NCBI GenBank assembly: GCA_947306475.1
Contig: CAMZGS010000009.1
Location: forward strand, 1 to 64,000
Reading direction: 5' to 3'
DNA: 64,000 bases
Source of the DNA: an uncultured Comamonas sp.
GTDB taxonomy: Bacteria > Pseudomonadota > Gammaproteobacteria > Burkholderiales > Burkholderiaceae_C
Program-made: the position numbers and the translations under genes
Shown here: piece after piece, positions 17,529 to 28,600 of the stretch
How positions within the stretch are numbered: position 1 is the stretch's first letter
How the letters are laid out: the number at the start of each line of letters is the position of its first letter
Notes under the pieces: model-generated
What the model saw: only the letters and a program-made list of their open reading frames with translations
The model's database searches: none
Told to the model about the DNA's origin: nothing

Positions 17529-18200
17529 ATGGCAAACATATTGGTGGTGGATGACGAGCTCGGCATACGGGATCTGTTGTCGGAAATCCTGAACGATGAA
17601 GGTCACAGCGTGGATCTGGCAGAAAACGCAACCCAGGCCCGCGCAGCCCGGGCAGCGACGGTGTATGACCTGGTGCTTCTGGATATCTGGATGCCCGATA
17701 CCGATGGCGTCTCCTTGCTGAAGGAGTGGGCAGCATCCGGCCTGCTGACCATGCCGGTGATCATGATGAGTGGTCACGCCACCATCGAGACCGCCGTGGA
17801 GGCCACGCGCATTGGCGCCATGTCCTTCCTGGAAAAGCCCATCACCATGCAGAAGCTGCTCAAGGCTGTGGAGCAGGGCCTGAGCAAGAACGCCGAGCAA
17901 AGCGCCAAGGCGGCGGCCTGTCAGGCCAGCGGCCGTTTCGTGCGCAACATGGACGACGCTGCCTCTTACAACGACTCCTACGAAACGCTGGACACCACCT
18001 CTGCGCACCAGGGCTTCGATCTGGACCGTCCTCTGCGCGAAGCGCGCGACGGTTTTGAGAAGGCCTACTTCGAGTTCCACCTCGCACGCGAGGGCGGCTC
18101 CATGACACGCGTGGCTGAAAAGACCGGCCTGGAGCGCACCCACCTCTACCGCAAGCTGCGCCAGCTCGGAGTGGATCTGGGGCGCAGCAGAAAAAATTGA
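17529..18200 (+). CDS. ntrX: Response regulator NtrX-like (receiver plus Fis-type HTH)
   Basis: MANILVVDDELGIRDLLSEILNDEGH...LVLLDIWMPDTDGV; C-terminal TGLERTHLYRKLRQLGVDLGR; no AAA+ domain. Confidence 0.88.
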   Translation: MANILVVDDELGIRDLLSEILNDEGHSVDLAENATQARAARAATVYDLVLLDIWMPDTDGVSLLKEWAASGLLTMPVIMMSGHATIETAVEATRIGAMSFLEKPITMQKLLKAVEQGLSKNAEQSAKAAACQASGRFVRNMDDAASYNDSYETLDTTSAHQGFDLDRPLREARDGFEKAYFEFHLAREGGSMTRVAEKTGLERTHLYRKLRQLGVDLGRSRKN

Positions 18201-18284
18201 GCACCAGCACCCCAACTTGCCAAAATTGGCAAAAAGTATGCTTATAATCATGGCTTCACTGCATGCGATACACAACGCTGCAAT

Positions 18285-18360
18285 GGCCCGGTAGCTCAGT
18301 TGGTAGAGCAGCGGATTGAAAATCCGCGTGTCGGCGGTTCGATCCCGTCCCAGGCCACCA
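18285..18360 (+). tRNA. tRNA-Phe (anticodon GAA)
   Basis: GGCCCGGTAGCTCAGTTGGTAGAGCAGCGGATTGAAAATCCGC...TTCGATCCCGTCCCAGGCCACCA; encoded CCA. Confidence 0.96.
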
Positions 18361-18365
18361 AATTC

Positions 18366-18404
18366 AAGGCCCTTGATCGGAAACGTCAAGGGCCTTTCTG
18401 TTTT
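18366..18404 (+). terminator. Intrinsic terminator after tRNA-Phe
   Basis: AAGGCCCTTGA...TCAAGGGCCTT followed by TCTGTTTT. Confidence 0.88.
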
Positions 18405-18589
18405 CCAGCCCTCCGGGAGGCCGGACAGCATGCCGGCCTTGCCGACATTGGGTAATATGCTCTGTAAAAAATAGCTGTATCCGAAGAGCTGCTTTCAATT
18501 TAAGAATAAAAAGTATTTGAAATCCATAATTAAAGAGCGCAATAAGCTCTTAATTTCATAGTAAGCCATCGTCGCCCGAACGCCGGGCA

Positions 18590-18620
18590 CAAAAAAGCCG
18601 CCTTCCAGTGAGGCGGCCTG
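18590..18620 (-). terminator. Intrinsic terminator of the usp gene
   Basis: On the minus strand CAGGCCGCC-TCACTGGAA-GGCGGCTTTTTT. Confidence 0.88.
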
Positions 18621-18641
18621 CTCAGGAGCGCTGTGGGTCGA

Positions 18642-19127
18642 TCAGGACACGTCGGTGTTGTCCAACGCGCACTGCGTGGCTTCATCTTCTTCCTGGTCCT
18701 TGACGACCAGCACCGGCAGCGTGGCGCGGTTGAGGACGGCTTGCGAGACGGAGCCGATGAAAGCGCGGCGGATGGCGCCCATGCCGCGGGCGCCGACGAT
18801 GAGCATGCAGGCGCCGAGGCTCTCGGCCATGTCCAGCAGCACGGTGCCGGGGTCGCCGAGCACGACTTCGGTGCTGTAGGTCAGGCCGGCTTCGTCCAGC
18901 AGGGCGGTGGCCGGGGCCATCAGGTGTTCGCCGGCGGCGGTGGCGGCTTCGGCGATGGCGTCGGCATCCTGCGTGGCCAGCTCCAGCAGGCTGGCCGGCT
19001 CCTGCACGTGCACCAGCGCAATGTGGGCCCTGAGGCCGTTCTGCACCAGTGCCATGCCACGGCGCACGGCTTGCAGGGAGGTGGGGGAGCCATCAACGGC
19101 GATGACGATGGTGGTGGTGTTGTCCAT
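18642..19127 (-). CDS. Universal stress protein (UspA family)
   Basis: MDNTTTIVIAVDGSPTSLQAVRRGMALV...LIVGARGMGAIRRAFIGSVSQAVLNRATLPVLVVK. Confidence 0.93.
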   Translation of the reverse strand: MDNTTTIVIAVDGSPTSLQAVRRGMALVQNGLRAHIALVHVQEPASLLELATQDADAIAEAATAAGEHLMAPATALLDEAGLTYSTEVVLGDPGTVLLDMAESLGACMLIVGARGMGAIRRAFIGSVSQAVLNRATLPVLVVKDQEEDEATQCALDNTDVS

Positions 19128-19168
19128 GCCAGGGTCCTTCAAGAAAAGTGGGGGTGCGATTTGGGTAG

Positions 19169-20431
<1,263 letters not shown>

Positions 20432-20461
20432 CGCTTGGCTCACCCCTTCCGGAGTTTGTTG

Positions 20462-21916
20462 ATGGTGTTCGAGATTCCCCCAACCTCTGCCGCAGCAACT
20501 CCTCGTCCTTTGTGGCTGGGCATTGGTGGGGTGATGCTGGCGCTGCTGGTTGCCTGTCTGGTCGGCATCCTGAGCCGCATTGGCAACTTCCCGGCGTTCT
20601 GGCCTGCCAATGCGGTGCTGCTGGGGTTGCTGCTGCGCCATGCCCATCTGGCCAGGCGGCCCGTCACCTGGGCCTGCATGTGGCTGGTGTATGTGCTGGC
20701 CGATCTTGTGACCGGCGCCAGCCTGTTTGTGGCGCTGACGCTCAACACCGCTAACATCGTCGGCGTGCTCTGTGGCTGGCTGTTTCTGTACCGGCAGGGC
20801 ATTCAGAAGCAGGGGTTTCAGCGCCAGCGCGCGGTGCTGGTGATGTTTTGCGGCTGCCTGCTGTATGCCGTCAGCAGTGCGCTGGTGGGCACCTGGCCCA
20901 GCCACGTGGCCTTTGGCACGCCGCTGTGGCGCGTGCTGCTGATGTGGATCGCCACGGAGTTCTGCAACTGCGTGCTGGTCTTGCCGGTGATCCTGTCGGC
21001 GCCCCGGGGCTGGGTCTGGCAGTGGAAGAGCCCGGTGAACTTTCACTCCTGGCACTACGTGCTGCCCCTGGGGGCGCTGCTGCTCACGGAGGTGCTGAGT
21101 CGGGTGTTCCATGGCCCGGGTTCGGTGGCCTTTGTGATTCCGTCCCTGGTGTGGTGCGGCCTGGCCTATGGTGTGTTTGCAACGGCGGTGATCAATTTTG
21201 TGTTCGGCATTGCCAAACTGCTGGCCGTGTCGCTGGGTGCCTTGGTGGTGTATTCGCCCGACAACGTGATGGATGTGGCCTCATTCCGCGCGGGGCTGTC
21301 GCTGCTGACGCTGGCGCCCCTGGCGGTGGCCAGCATCCAGGTTCTGCACAACCAGACGTTGCAACGGCTCAAACAGGCCGTGAACCACGATTTTCTGACC
21401 GGGGCGCTGGCTCGGCGTGCCTTCATGGATCGCGGGCAAAAATTGCTGGCACGCTTGCAGCAGGAAAGCCGCAGCGTGGCGGTGCTGATGGTGGACCTGG
21501 ACCACTTCAAGCAGATCAACGACCGCTTTGGCCACGCGCAAGGCGATGTGGTGTTGCAAAAGTTTGTTGAACTGGGGCACGCTGCGCTGCGCCCGGGGGA
21601 CTTGCTGGGGCGTATGGGCGGTGAGGAGTTTGCCCTGGTGCTGCCCGATGCCGATGCCGAGCAGGCCCAGCGTGTGGGCCAGCGCATCGGAGGCCTGATG
21701 CGTGAACACCCGTTCGAACTGGACGACGGGCAGGTGCTGCACGTGACCGTGAGCATGGGCGTGTGTGCCGTCTCTGCCGGGCAGCGCCCCATTCCGGCGC
21801 TGGAGGTGCTGCTCAGCTGCGCCGACAGGGCGCTCTACCGGGCCAAGGAAAGCGGGCGCGACAGCATCTGCTGCATGCCGCCGCCGCAAGCCGCAGCGCG
21901 GGCGGCTGCGGCCTGA
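20462..21916 (+). CDS. Diguanylate cyclase with MASE1-like membrane sensor domain
   Basis: Multi-TM N-terminus; C-terminal VDLDHFKQINDRFGHAQGD...GRMGGEEFALVLPDA. Confidence 0.9.
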   Translation: MVFEIPPTSAAATPRPLWLGIGGVMLALLVACLVGILSRIGNFPAFWPANAVLLGLLLRHAHLARRPVTWACMWLVYVLADLVTGASLFVALTLNTANIVGVLCGWLFLYRQGIQKQGFQRQRAVLVMFCGCLLYAVSSALVGTWPSHVAFGTPLWRVLLMWIATEFCNCVLVLPVILSAPRGWVWQWKSPVNFHSWHYVLPLGALLLTEVLSRVFHGPGSVAFVIPSLVWCGLAYGVFATAVINFVFGIAKLLAVSLGALVVYSPDNVMDVASFRAGLSLLTLAPLAVASIQVLHNQTLQRLKQAVNHDFLTGALARRAFMDRGQKLLARLQQESRSVAVLMVDLDHFKQINDRFGHAQGDVVLQKFVELGHAALRPGDLLGRMGGEEFALVLPDADAEQAQRVGQRIGGLMREHPFELDDGQVLHVTVSMGVCAVSAGQRPIPALEVLLSCADRALYRAKESGRDSICCMPPPQAAARAAAA

Positions 21917-21932
21917 CCCTGGTCACACCGAA

Positions 21933-22844
21933 TCAGGCGCTTTTGTCGCTGCGTGACTTGCTGGCAGCCGGCTTTTTGGCAGCGGTGGTGCCGCTGGTCT
22001 TGCGAGCGGTCCTGGTGGCCGGTGCAGCCTTGGCAGCAGGGGCGCCGTCGGCAGCCGGTGTGGCTTTCTTGGCCGCGGTCTTGGTGCCGGCAGGCTTTTT
22101 GACGGCAGCGGGCCTGGTCCTGGCTTCGGCCTTGGGGGTGGAGGCCTTCTGGGCTGCGCGCACCGGGGCGCTGGCCTGGCTGACGGCCTGTTGCATCAGA
22201 TCGCTGGCGGTCTTGACAGCGGCCTTGGTGAAGTCGCTGGCCATGCTGGCCGCTTGCGCCATGGCGGGCAGCTGGGCTGGGTCTTGCAGCGCCTGGGAGG
22301 CGATGGCCTGAAATTGCTGGGTGAGCGCATTCCACCATTGCAGGGCAGCGGTGTTGACGCTGGCTGCTGCGGCGCCGGCAGCGTCTGCGGCGGCTTCGGT
22401 GGCCGAGGCAGCAGCATCCGCCGTGGAGGTGGCAGATTGGGCTGCAGCGGGCTGGGCGGCCGGCTCGGTGCTGGCTGCGGCATCCATGGGCCAGTTGGAG
22501 ACGTTGGCACTGGGTGCTGCCGCCGGGGTGGGGGCGCTGGCGCTGCCAAAGGCCTGGGCAAAGTCGGCCAGGTTGACGTTCATGCCCTTGAGGGTGGAGA
22601 GGGTCATCTTCTGCACCTGCAGCGCCTGCACGGTGGCCGAGAGGGCGCGGCTGTTCTGTTCCAGCCAGAACTGCACGGCCTTGAGCTCTTCGATGCGCTT
22701 GTCGATTTCCTCCACGCTCACGGTGGGCGCGATCCAGCTGGAGAACGGCGGCAAGCTGTTGCTCTGGCCCGCCTGGGTGAGCTGTTGCAGGAAGTCAAAG
22801 CCCGGGATGAATTGGCCAAAGCCAAAGTTCTTGGTGTTGTTCAT
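21933..22844 (-). CDS. phaM: PhaM-family PHA granule regulatory protein with Lys/Ala/Pro-rich C-terminal tail
   Basis: PTVSVEEIDKRIEELKAVQFWLEQNSRALSATVQALQVQKMTLSTLKGMNV; tail AAKKATPAADG...KKPAASKSRSDKSA. Confidence 0.82.
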   Translation of the reverse strand: MNNTKNFGFGQFIPGFDFLQQLTQAGQSNSLPPFSSWIAPTVSVEEIDKRIEELKAVQFWLEQNSRALSATVQALQVQKMTLSTLKGMNVNLADFAQAFGSASAPTPAAAPSANVSNWPMDAAASTEPAAQPAAAQSATSTADAAASATEAAADAAGAAAASVNTAALQWWNALTQQFQAIASQALQDPAQLPAMAQAASMASDFTKAAVKTASDLMQQAVSQASAPVRAAQKASTPKAEARTRPAAVKKPAGTKTAAKKATPAADGAPAAKAAPATRTARKTSGTTAAKKPAASKSRSDKSA

Positions 22845-22938
22845 GGTGTCTCCATATCGATCGGTACGGGGTAGGCGTGCAGCTTAGAGCCGATGACACA
22901 ACCCGGCAAACGGCATATCACGGGTTGTGTCGATGGCC

Positions 22939-23451
22939 TCAATGCTGCATGCCGTGGGCATCGTGTTGATGCTGGTGGTTGGGGTGTTCTGCGCCACGGG
23001 CCGGGCGGGCCAGCTGCTGCACGGGCACTTGCAGGGCCTGCTCCAGGCGTTCGCCCCTGGCGTTGGTGAATTGCAGTGTGACGGGCACCTCGGTGCCGGC
23101 CCGTAGCGGGGCCTTGAGCTGCAGGAACATCAGGTGGTAGCCACCGGGCTTGAGCTCGACGGTCTGCCCGGCGGGCAGCTCCAGGCCGTCGATGGCGCGC
23201 ATGCGCATGACATCGCCTTCCATGACCATTTCGTGGATTTCAGAGTGGGCTGCTGCCGGGGTGCTCACGCCCACCAGACGCAGTGGCTCCTGGGCCGTCA
23301 GGCGCATGAATGCGCCGCTGGCCTGCTGGCCCGGCACGCTGGCACGTGCCCAGGGGGTGTCGATCTGGACGGGGGCATCGGCCCAGGCACTCAGGCTGGC
23401 AGCGGCAAGGGCGGTGGCGGCGAAAAGCGAGCGAAACGACATGTGAGGCAT
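22939..23451 (-). CDS. Periplasmic copper chaperone PCuAC (DUF461) family
   Basis: Signal peptide; ASGAFMRLTAQ...HEMVMEGDVMRMRAIDGLELPAGQTVELKPGGYHLMFLQLK; His/Met-rich tail. Confidence 0.9.
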   Translation of the reverse strand: MPHMSFRSLFAATALAAASLSAWADAPVQIDTPWARASVPGQQASGAFMRLTAQEPLRLVGVSTPAAAHSEIHEMVMEGDVMRMRAIDGLELPAGQTVELKPGGYHLMFLQLKAPLRAGTEVPVTLQFTNARGERLEQALQVPVQQLARPARGAEHPNHQHQHDAHGMQH

Positions 23452-23539
23452 CCTTGTTGAAGCAAAACAGAAACGGGTGTGCATCCATTCTAGGTGTCGC
23501 CACAGCGTCAAAGTTTGATGTGGAGCTATGAAAAACAGG

Positions 23540-23617
23540 AGCTTATGCCGCCTGCCACTACTGAAATTCAAGCTTGTTTTTACCTTGAATCCAGTATCTG
23601 CAAGCGGTGGCAGCTAT
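23540..23617 (+). repeat. Dispersed intergenic repeat, forward copy 23600-23617, with degenerate inverted partner
   Basis: gCAAGCGGTGGCAGCTAT; partner AGCTTATGCCGCCTGCC; inner stem ATTCAAG/CTTGAAT. Confidence 0.6.
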
Positions 23618-23633
23618 GTATTTTGATAAACCC

Positions 23634-25667
23634 TCAGGCCTCCACAGAAAACTCTGCTTGCAAAAAGCGCAGCAGGCCGCTGCTGCGCCGCGTGGGGTTG
23701 GCCACGGCTTCGGCCAGCAGGGCGCTGTGCTGGGTGAGCAGGCTGAAGTGCTCGCGTGCGCGCGTGATGCCGGTATAGACCAGCTCGCGCCCGAGCACGC
23801 CGCCGCTGCGCGCAGGCAGCACCAGGGCGGTGTGGGCAAATTCCGAGCCCTGGCTTTTGTGCACCGTCATGGCAAAGGCGGTTTCCACGTGCGCCAGGCG
23901 GGCCACGCCCACGCTGCGCAACTCGGCGCCATCCAGAAAGTACACCCGCAGCGCATCGCCGCGCACGCTGGGCAGGGCAATGCCGATGTCGCCGTTGAAC
24001 ACGCCCAGCGCCGCGTCGTTGCGCGTGACCATCACCGGGCGGCCCACGTACCACTCGCCACCGGCGGGCAGCAGGCCCTCGGCACGCAGGGCTTTTTCGA
24101 TGGCATTGTTCAGGCCTGCCACACCCCAGTCGCCTTCGCGCACGGCACACAGCAGACGAAAGCGCTCGAACGCCAGCAGCACGCTTTCCACCCAGGCACG
24201 GTGGGCAGCTTCGTCGCCCGCAGGTGGGCGTTTGCCCAGCGTCTGGGCGTAGTCGCGGTAGCTGGCGGTCTGGCCGCGCCCGTGGATGGCCAGACTCCAG
24301 ATGTGCTTGAGGTTGGTGCCGCTGCCGTCGTACAGGCTGCCATCCGTGCAGCTGGCCAGCACGCGCTGCGCGCCAGCGGCATCTCCTGCATTGACGGCGC
24401 GGGCCAGCTGGCCGATGGGGCCGCCAAAGCGGTGGCTGTGGCGCAGCATGATGGTGCGTTGCGCCAGGGCGCTGCCTTGCGCGTCCTGCAGCGCGGCGGG
24501 AATGCTTTGCCCCGCCACGCGCTGGGCGTAGGCCACGCTATCGGGCGTGTAGTGGCCGTCTTCGGCGCTGCGGCACAGGTCGCCCAGCACGGCGCCCGCC
24601 TCCACCGAGGCCAGCTGGTCTTTGTCGCCCAGCACGATCAGGCGCGCCGTGGGCGGCAGCGCTTCCAGCAGGGCGGCCATCATCTCCAGATGCACCATGG
24701 AGGCTTCATCGACGATGAGCACATCCACCTCCAGCGGGTGGTTGCGCTGGTGGCGCCACTGGCGTGTGCCGGGCTGGCTGCCCAGCAGGCTGTGCAGGGT
24801 GCGCGCGGCGCCGGTGCGCTCGACCAGGGCGGGCAGGTCCAGCTCCGGCGCCACCAGGGGGTGCAGTTGCAGCAGCGCCCGGTCGATGGATTGCTTCAGG
24901 CGCGCCGCCGCCTTGCCGGTGGGGGCGGCCAGTGCCACGCGCAGATCGTGCGGCTGGGCGCTGGTGGCCCACAGCAGGGCCAGCAGACGGGCAGCGGTGT
25001 AGGTCTTGCCGGTGCCGGGGCCGCCGGTGATCAGCGTCAGCCGCCCGCGCAGGGCCAGGGCGCAGGCCAGGCGTTGCCAGTCGCAGTCGGGGCGGGCATC
25101 CGCCGACGGGTTGTCGGGGAACAGCCGCTCCAGCCAGGCTGCGGCCTTGGCTTCGTCCACCGGGTCGGTGTGTGCGCAGCGCGCCTGGATGTGCTGCGCC
25201 ACCAGGCGTTCGTGGTGCCAGTAGCGGCGCAGGTAGAGCAGGGGCTGGGGCGAGTCGGCACCGGCCAGCACCATGGGCTGGCCCAGATCGGCATCGCGCC
25301 CGGCCACGCGCACCAGGGGGCTGGTGCGCAGCGCCTCCAGCCATTGGGGCAGGCGGTGTCCGGCAAGCTGCGCCTCCAGTTGTGCCTGGGCGCTGCTTTC
25401 CCAGCCGAGCACGCTGGCAGGTTGGGCCAGCAGGTCGGCCAGTGGCAGGCAGCTGTGGCCGCGCCCTTCCAGGTGCGCCAGCAGGGTGGCAGCCAGCAGC
25501 AGGGCATCGCTGGCCTGGCTTTGGTGGGTGCGCACAAACTGCATCCAGGCCACATCCAGCTGGCGCAGCACGCCCTGGGTCTGCCAGGCGTGCAGTTGTT
25601 CCAGCAGGGGCAGGGGCGCTGCGGCGGTGTCGAACAGGTCGAGAGTGAATGGATCGGCGTGGCTCAT
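23634..25667 (-). CDS. recD: Exodeoxyribonuclease V alpha subunit RecD
   Basis: LITGGPGTGKTYTAARLLALLW, VDVLIVDEASMVHLEMMAALL, VHKSQGSEFAHTALVLP; start MSHADPFTLDLFD overlaps the recB stop. Confidence 0.95.
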   Translation of the reverse strand: MSHADPFTLDLFDTAAAPLPLLEQLHAWQTQGVLRQLDVAWMQFVRTHQSQASDALLLAATLLAHLEGRGHSCLPLADLLAQPASVLGWESSAQAQLEAQLAGHRLPQWLEALRTSPLVRVAGRDADLGQPMVLAGADSPQPLLYLRRYWHHERLVAQHIQARCAHTDPVDEAKAAAWLERLFPDNPSADARPDCDWQRLACALALRGRLTLITGGPGTGKTYTAARLLALLWATSAQPHDLRVALAAPTGKAAARLKQSIDRALLQLHPLVAPELDLPALVERTGAARTLHSLLGSQPGTRQWRHQRNHPLEVDVLIVDEASMVHLEMMAALLEALPPTARLIVLGDKDQLASVEAGAVLGDLCRSAEDGHYTPDSVAYAQRVAGQSIPAALQDAQGSALAQRTIMLRHSHRFGGPIGQLARAVNAGDAAGAQRVLASCTDGSLYDGSGTNLKHIWSLAIHGRGQTASYRDYAQTLGKRPPAGDEAAHRAWVESVLLAFERFRLLCAVREGDWGVAGLNNAIEKALRAEGLLPAGGEWYVGRPVMVTRNDAALGVFNGDIGIALPSVRGDALRVYFLDGAELRSVGVARLAHVETAFAMTVHKSQGSEFAHTALVLPARSGGVLGRELVYTGITRAREHFSLLTQHSALLAEAVANPTRRSSGLLRFLQAEFSVEA

Positions 25668-28600
25668 GCGGCCTCCGCAGGGGTGGTGATCAAGGCGTGC
25701 AGAGCGTCGAGCAGCGGCAGCGGCGCAGCGATGTGGTGCATGCCGCCCGTGCTGCCATCCAGCCCGCGCAGGAAGAAGTACAACGCACCGCCCAGTTGCG
25801 CTTCGGGCCGGTAGGCCGCGCCCAGGCGGGCGTGCAGCAGGCGATGCAGCGCCAGCAGGTACAGCGCGGCCTGTACGTCGTAGCGGTGCGCCAGCATGGC
25901 CTGCTGCAGGGCCGGGGCGTCGTAGGCGCTGGCATCGGGGCCGAGGTGGTTGCTCTTGTAGTCCAGCACCCAGTAGCGCCCCCGGTGGGCAAACACCAGG
26001 TCGGCAAAGCCCATCAGCATGCCGTGCAGCTGGCGCTGGGGGAGCGGTGGGCGTTCCATGCCCGGCAGGATGTGCTGGCGGCACAGGGCATCGACCTGGG
26101 CAGCGGGCAGTTGTGCCAGGGGCAGCCAGAACTCCATCTCGGGCAGCGCGGTGTCGATCTCGGGCAGGCGTGCCTCCAGCACGGGCAGGGGGTGCTGGAC
26201 GATGGCGCTCAGCCACTGCAACACGTCTTCGGTGGCAGTTTCGTCGTAGCCGGCGCGCTGGCAGCGGCGGCGCAGACGTTCCTGCTGCGGCGCATCGAGC
26301 ACAAAACCGGCCTCGCCCAGCCACTGCAACTGGTCGTGCAGGAAGTTGCCCACCAGCGGCCCCCGACCAAAGCGGTGCCATACGGCCTGGCTGGCGCTGG
26401 TGGCGGGGTGGCCAGCGGCTGGAGTGAGTCCGTCATCGCTGGGCAGCACTTCGTCGTCGGCCTGACCAGCCGCCAGCAGCACGGCGTCGCTGGCCACCGG
26501 CATGGCGCGCGTCAGCGCCGAGAAGCTGGCCACGCCCCAGTGGCGGTCGAACTGACCGTCGTAGCGCACCGGCGTTGCCAGCGCCGGGGGCTGTTGGTGG
26601 GCGCGCAGGGGTGTGCAGCTCGTGGCCCAGTCCAGCTCGTGCAGGTGCTGGAGCTGCATGTGCGGGCAGGCGGCGGTGAACTGGCGCAGGGTCTTCTCCC
26701 AGTCGGCAACGCTGCGCGCCTGTGTGCCACCCAGCAGGTAGCCGCTGGCGCCGTGTTCGTTGACGCAATCCTCACTTCTGCCCTGGCGCAGCGCCCCCAG
26801 GCCCAGCCACAGCAGATGGCGCGCGCGGGTCAGCGCCACATAGAACAGGCGCAGGTCTTCGCGCAGGCGTTCCTGGTCGGCCTGGGCCAGCTCTTCGTCG
26901 CTGAAGTCCAGGCGCAGCCTGCCATCGGGCAGGCGTACCCAGGCGGTGTTTTTGCGCGTCTTTCTGGTGAAGCTGCTGCCAAAGGGCAGCATGACGACGG
27001 GGTACTCCAGGCCCTTGCTCTTGTGGATGGTGACGATCTGCACCAGATCGGCATCGCTTTCCAGGCGCAGGGTTTGCGCTTCGCTGTCCTGGCTGGGGTT
27101 GGCGATGTGCTGGGCCAGCCAGCGGATCAGCGCCTGCTCGCCTTCCAGGGTGGCGCTGGCGTTTTGCAGCAGCTCGGCCAGGTGCAGGTAGTTGGTCAGG
27201 CAGCGCTCGCCCTCGCCGCTGTGCGCTTGGGCCAGCCAGCGCGCGGGCAGTTGCAGGCGGTGCAGGCTGGCGCGCAGCATGGCCAGCACGCCCTGGCGCT
27301 GCCACAGCTGGTGCAGCTCGCGCAGCAGCAGGGTGTAGTGGTCGAGCAGTTCATCGTCCTGCGCCAGGCGTTGCAGTTCGGGCAGCGGCAGCGCCAGCAG
27401 GCGCGTGGCCAGCGCGGCGCGCACGGCGCGGGCGTTGAGGGGCTCGGCCACGGCCTTGAGCCAATACAGCAGATCCTGCGCCTGCGCGCTGTCAAAGACG
27501 GAAGAGCGCTCGGACAGATACACCGAGGCCACGCCCCGGCGCTGCAGTTGCTGGCGCACGGCCTGCGCCTCTTTGCCGCTGCGCACCAGCACGGCGATAT
27601 CGCTGGGGCGCAGGCGTGTCAATGTCCCCGTGGGCGTCTGAAAACCCATGCTGGGGTCGTTGAGCCAGAGCACGATGCGCTGCGCGCAGGCCTGGGCGTA
27701 GGTGTGCATCAGGGTGTCTTTGTTCAGCGCACACGGTGCGCCATCGTCGTCCTCGCCCTGGTGCCAGTGGATCTGCATGGCTGGCAGCGGCTGGCCGTTG
27801 GCGCACAGCGCCTGCGCACGGCCATGGGCGCGGGCCTCCAGAAAGGGCAGAGGGTTGTCGCTGCTGCCTTGGCGAAACAAGAAGGCGGCTTGCGGGTGGC
27901 GCTGCTCGGCCAGGGCAAACCAGTGGTTGGTGGCTTCCACCAGCGCCTGGGTGGAGCGGTAGTTGGTGGAGAGCACATAGTGCCGCCCGGTGGTGGCTTG
28001 GCGCGCCTTGAGGTAGCTGTAAATGTCGGCGCCGCGAAAGCCGTAGATCGATTGCTTGGGGTCGCCAATTAACAGCAGCGCGCAATCGGGCGTGGGCTGC
28101 TCGGGCTGGTAGATGTGCTCAAACAGCCGGTATTGCAGCGGCGAGGTGTCCTGAAACTCATCGAGCAGCGCCACCGGGTACTGCTGGCGCAGGCGTTGGC
28201 GCAGCAACGCCCCTTGTGGCCCGGCCAGGGCGGCATCCAGGCGTTGCAGCATGTCGGCAAAGCCAAAGGTGCCTGCTGCGCTTTTGAGCCATTGCAGGCG
28301 CTGGGCCACCTGCTGGCAGGCATGCCAGCGCAGGCGCAGGCCAATGGGGGCGATGGCCTCTAGGGCGCACAGCAAATCCTCCAGCGCTTGTGCTTGCGGC
28401 GGATACTGCACCTGCACATCGCCTTTGCGGGCCTCATCCAAACCGCTGGGAATCAATCGGGTTGCTCCGGTTTTCAGAGCTTCGCGCAGTTGCAGGGTGG
28501 GCGTTTGGGCCCATTTTTCCAATGCACTGAGCCAATTGAGGCAGTTTTTAAGTTGCAGCTTGCGCCCGTCCCAGGCGCTTTTGTTGTTGGCCAGTTCGCC

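Noticed and set aside
23607-28072. Plus-strand ORFs of 735 and 807 aa over recD/recB
   Set aside because: Shadow ORFs of the minus-strand recBCD genes; no plausible start context or domains.
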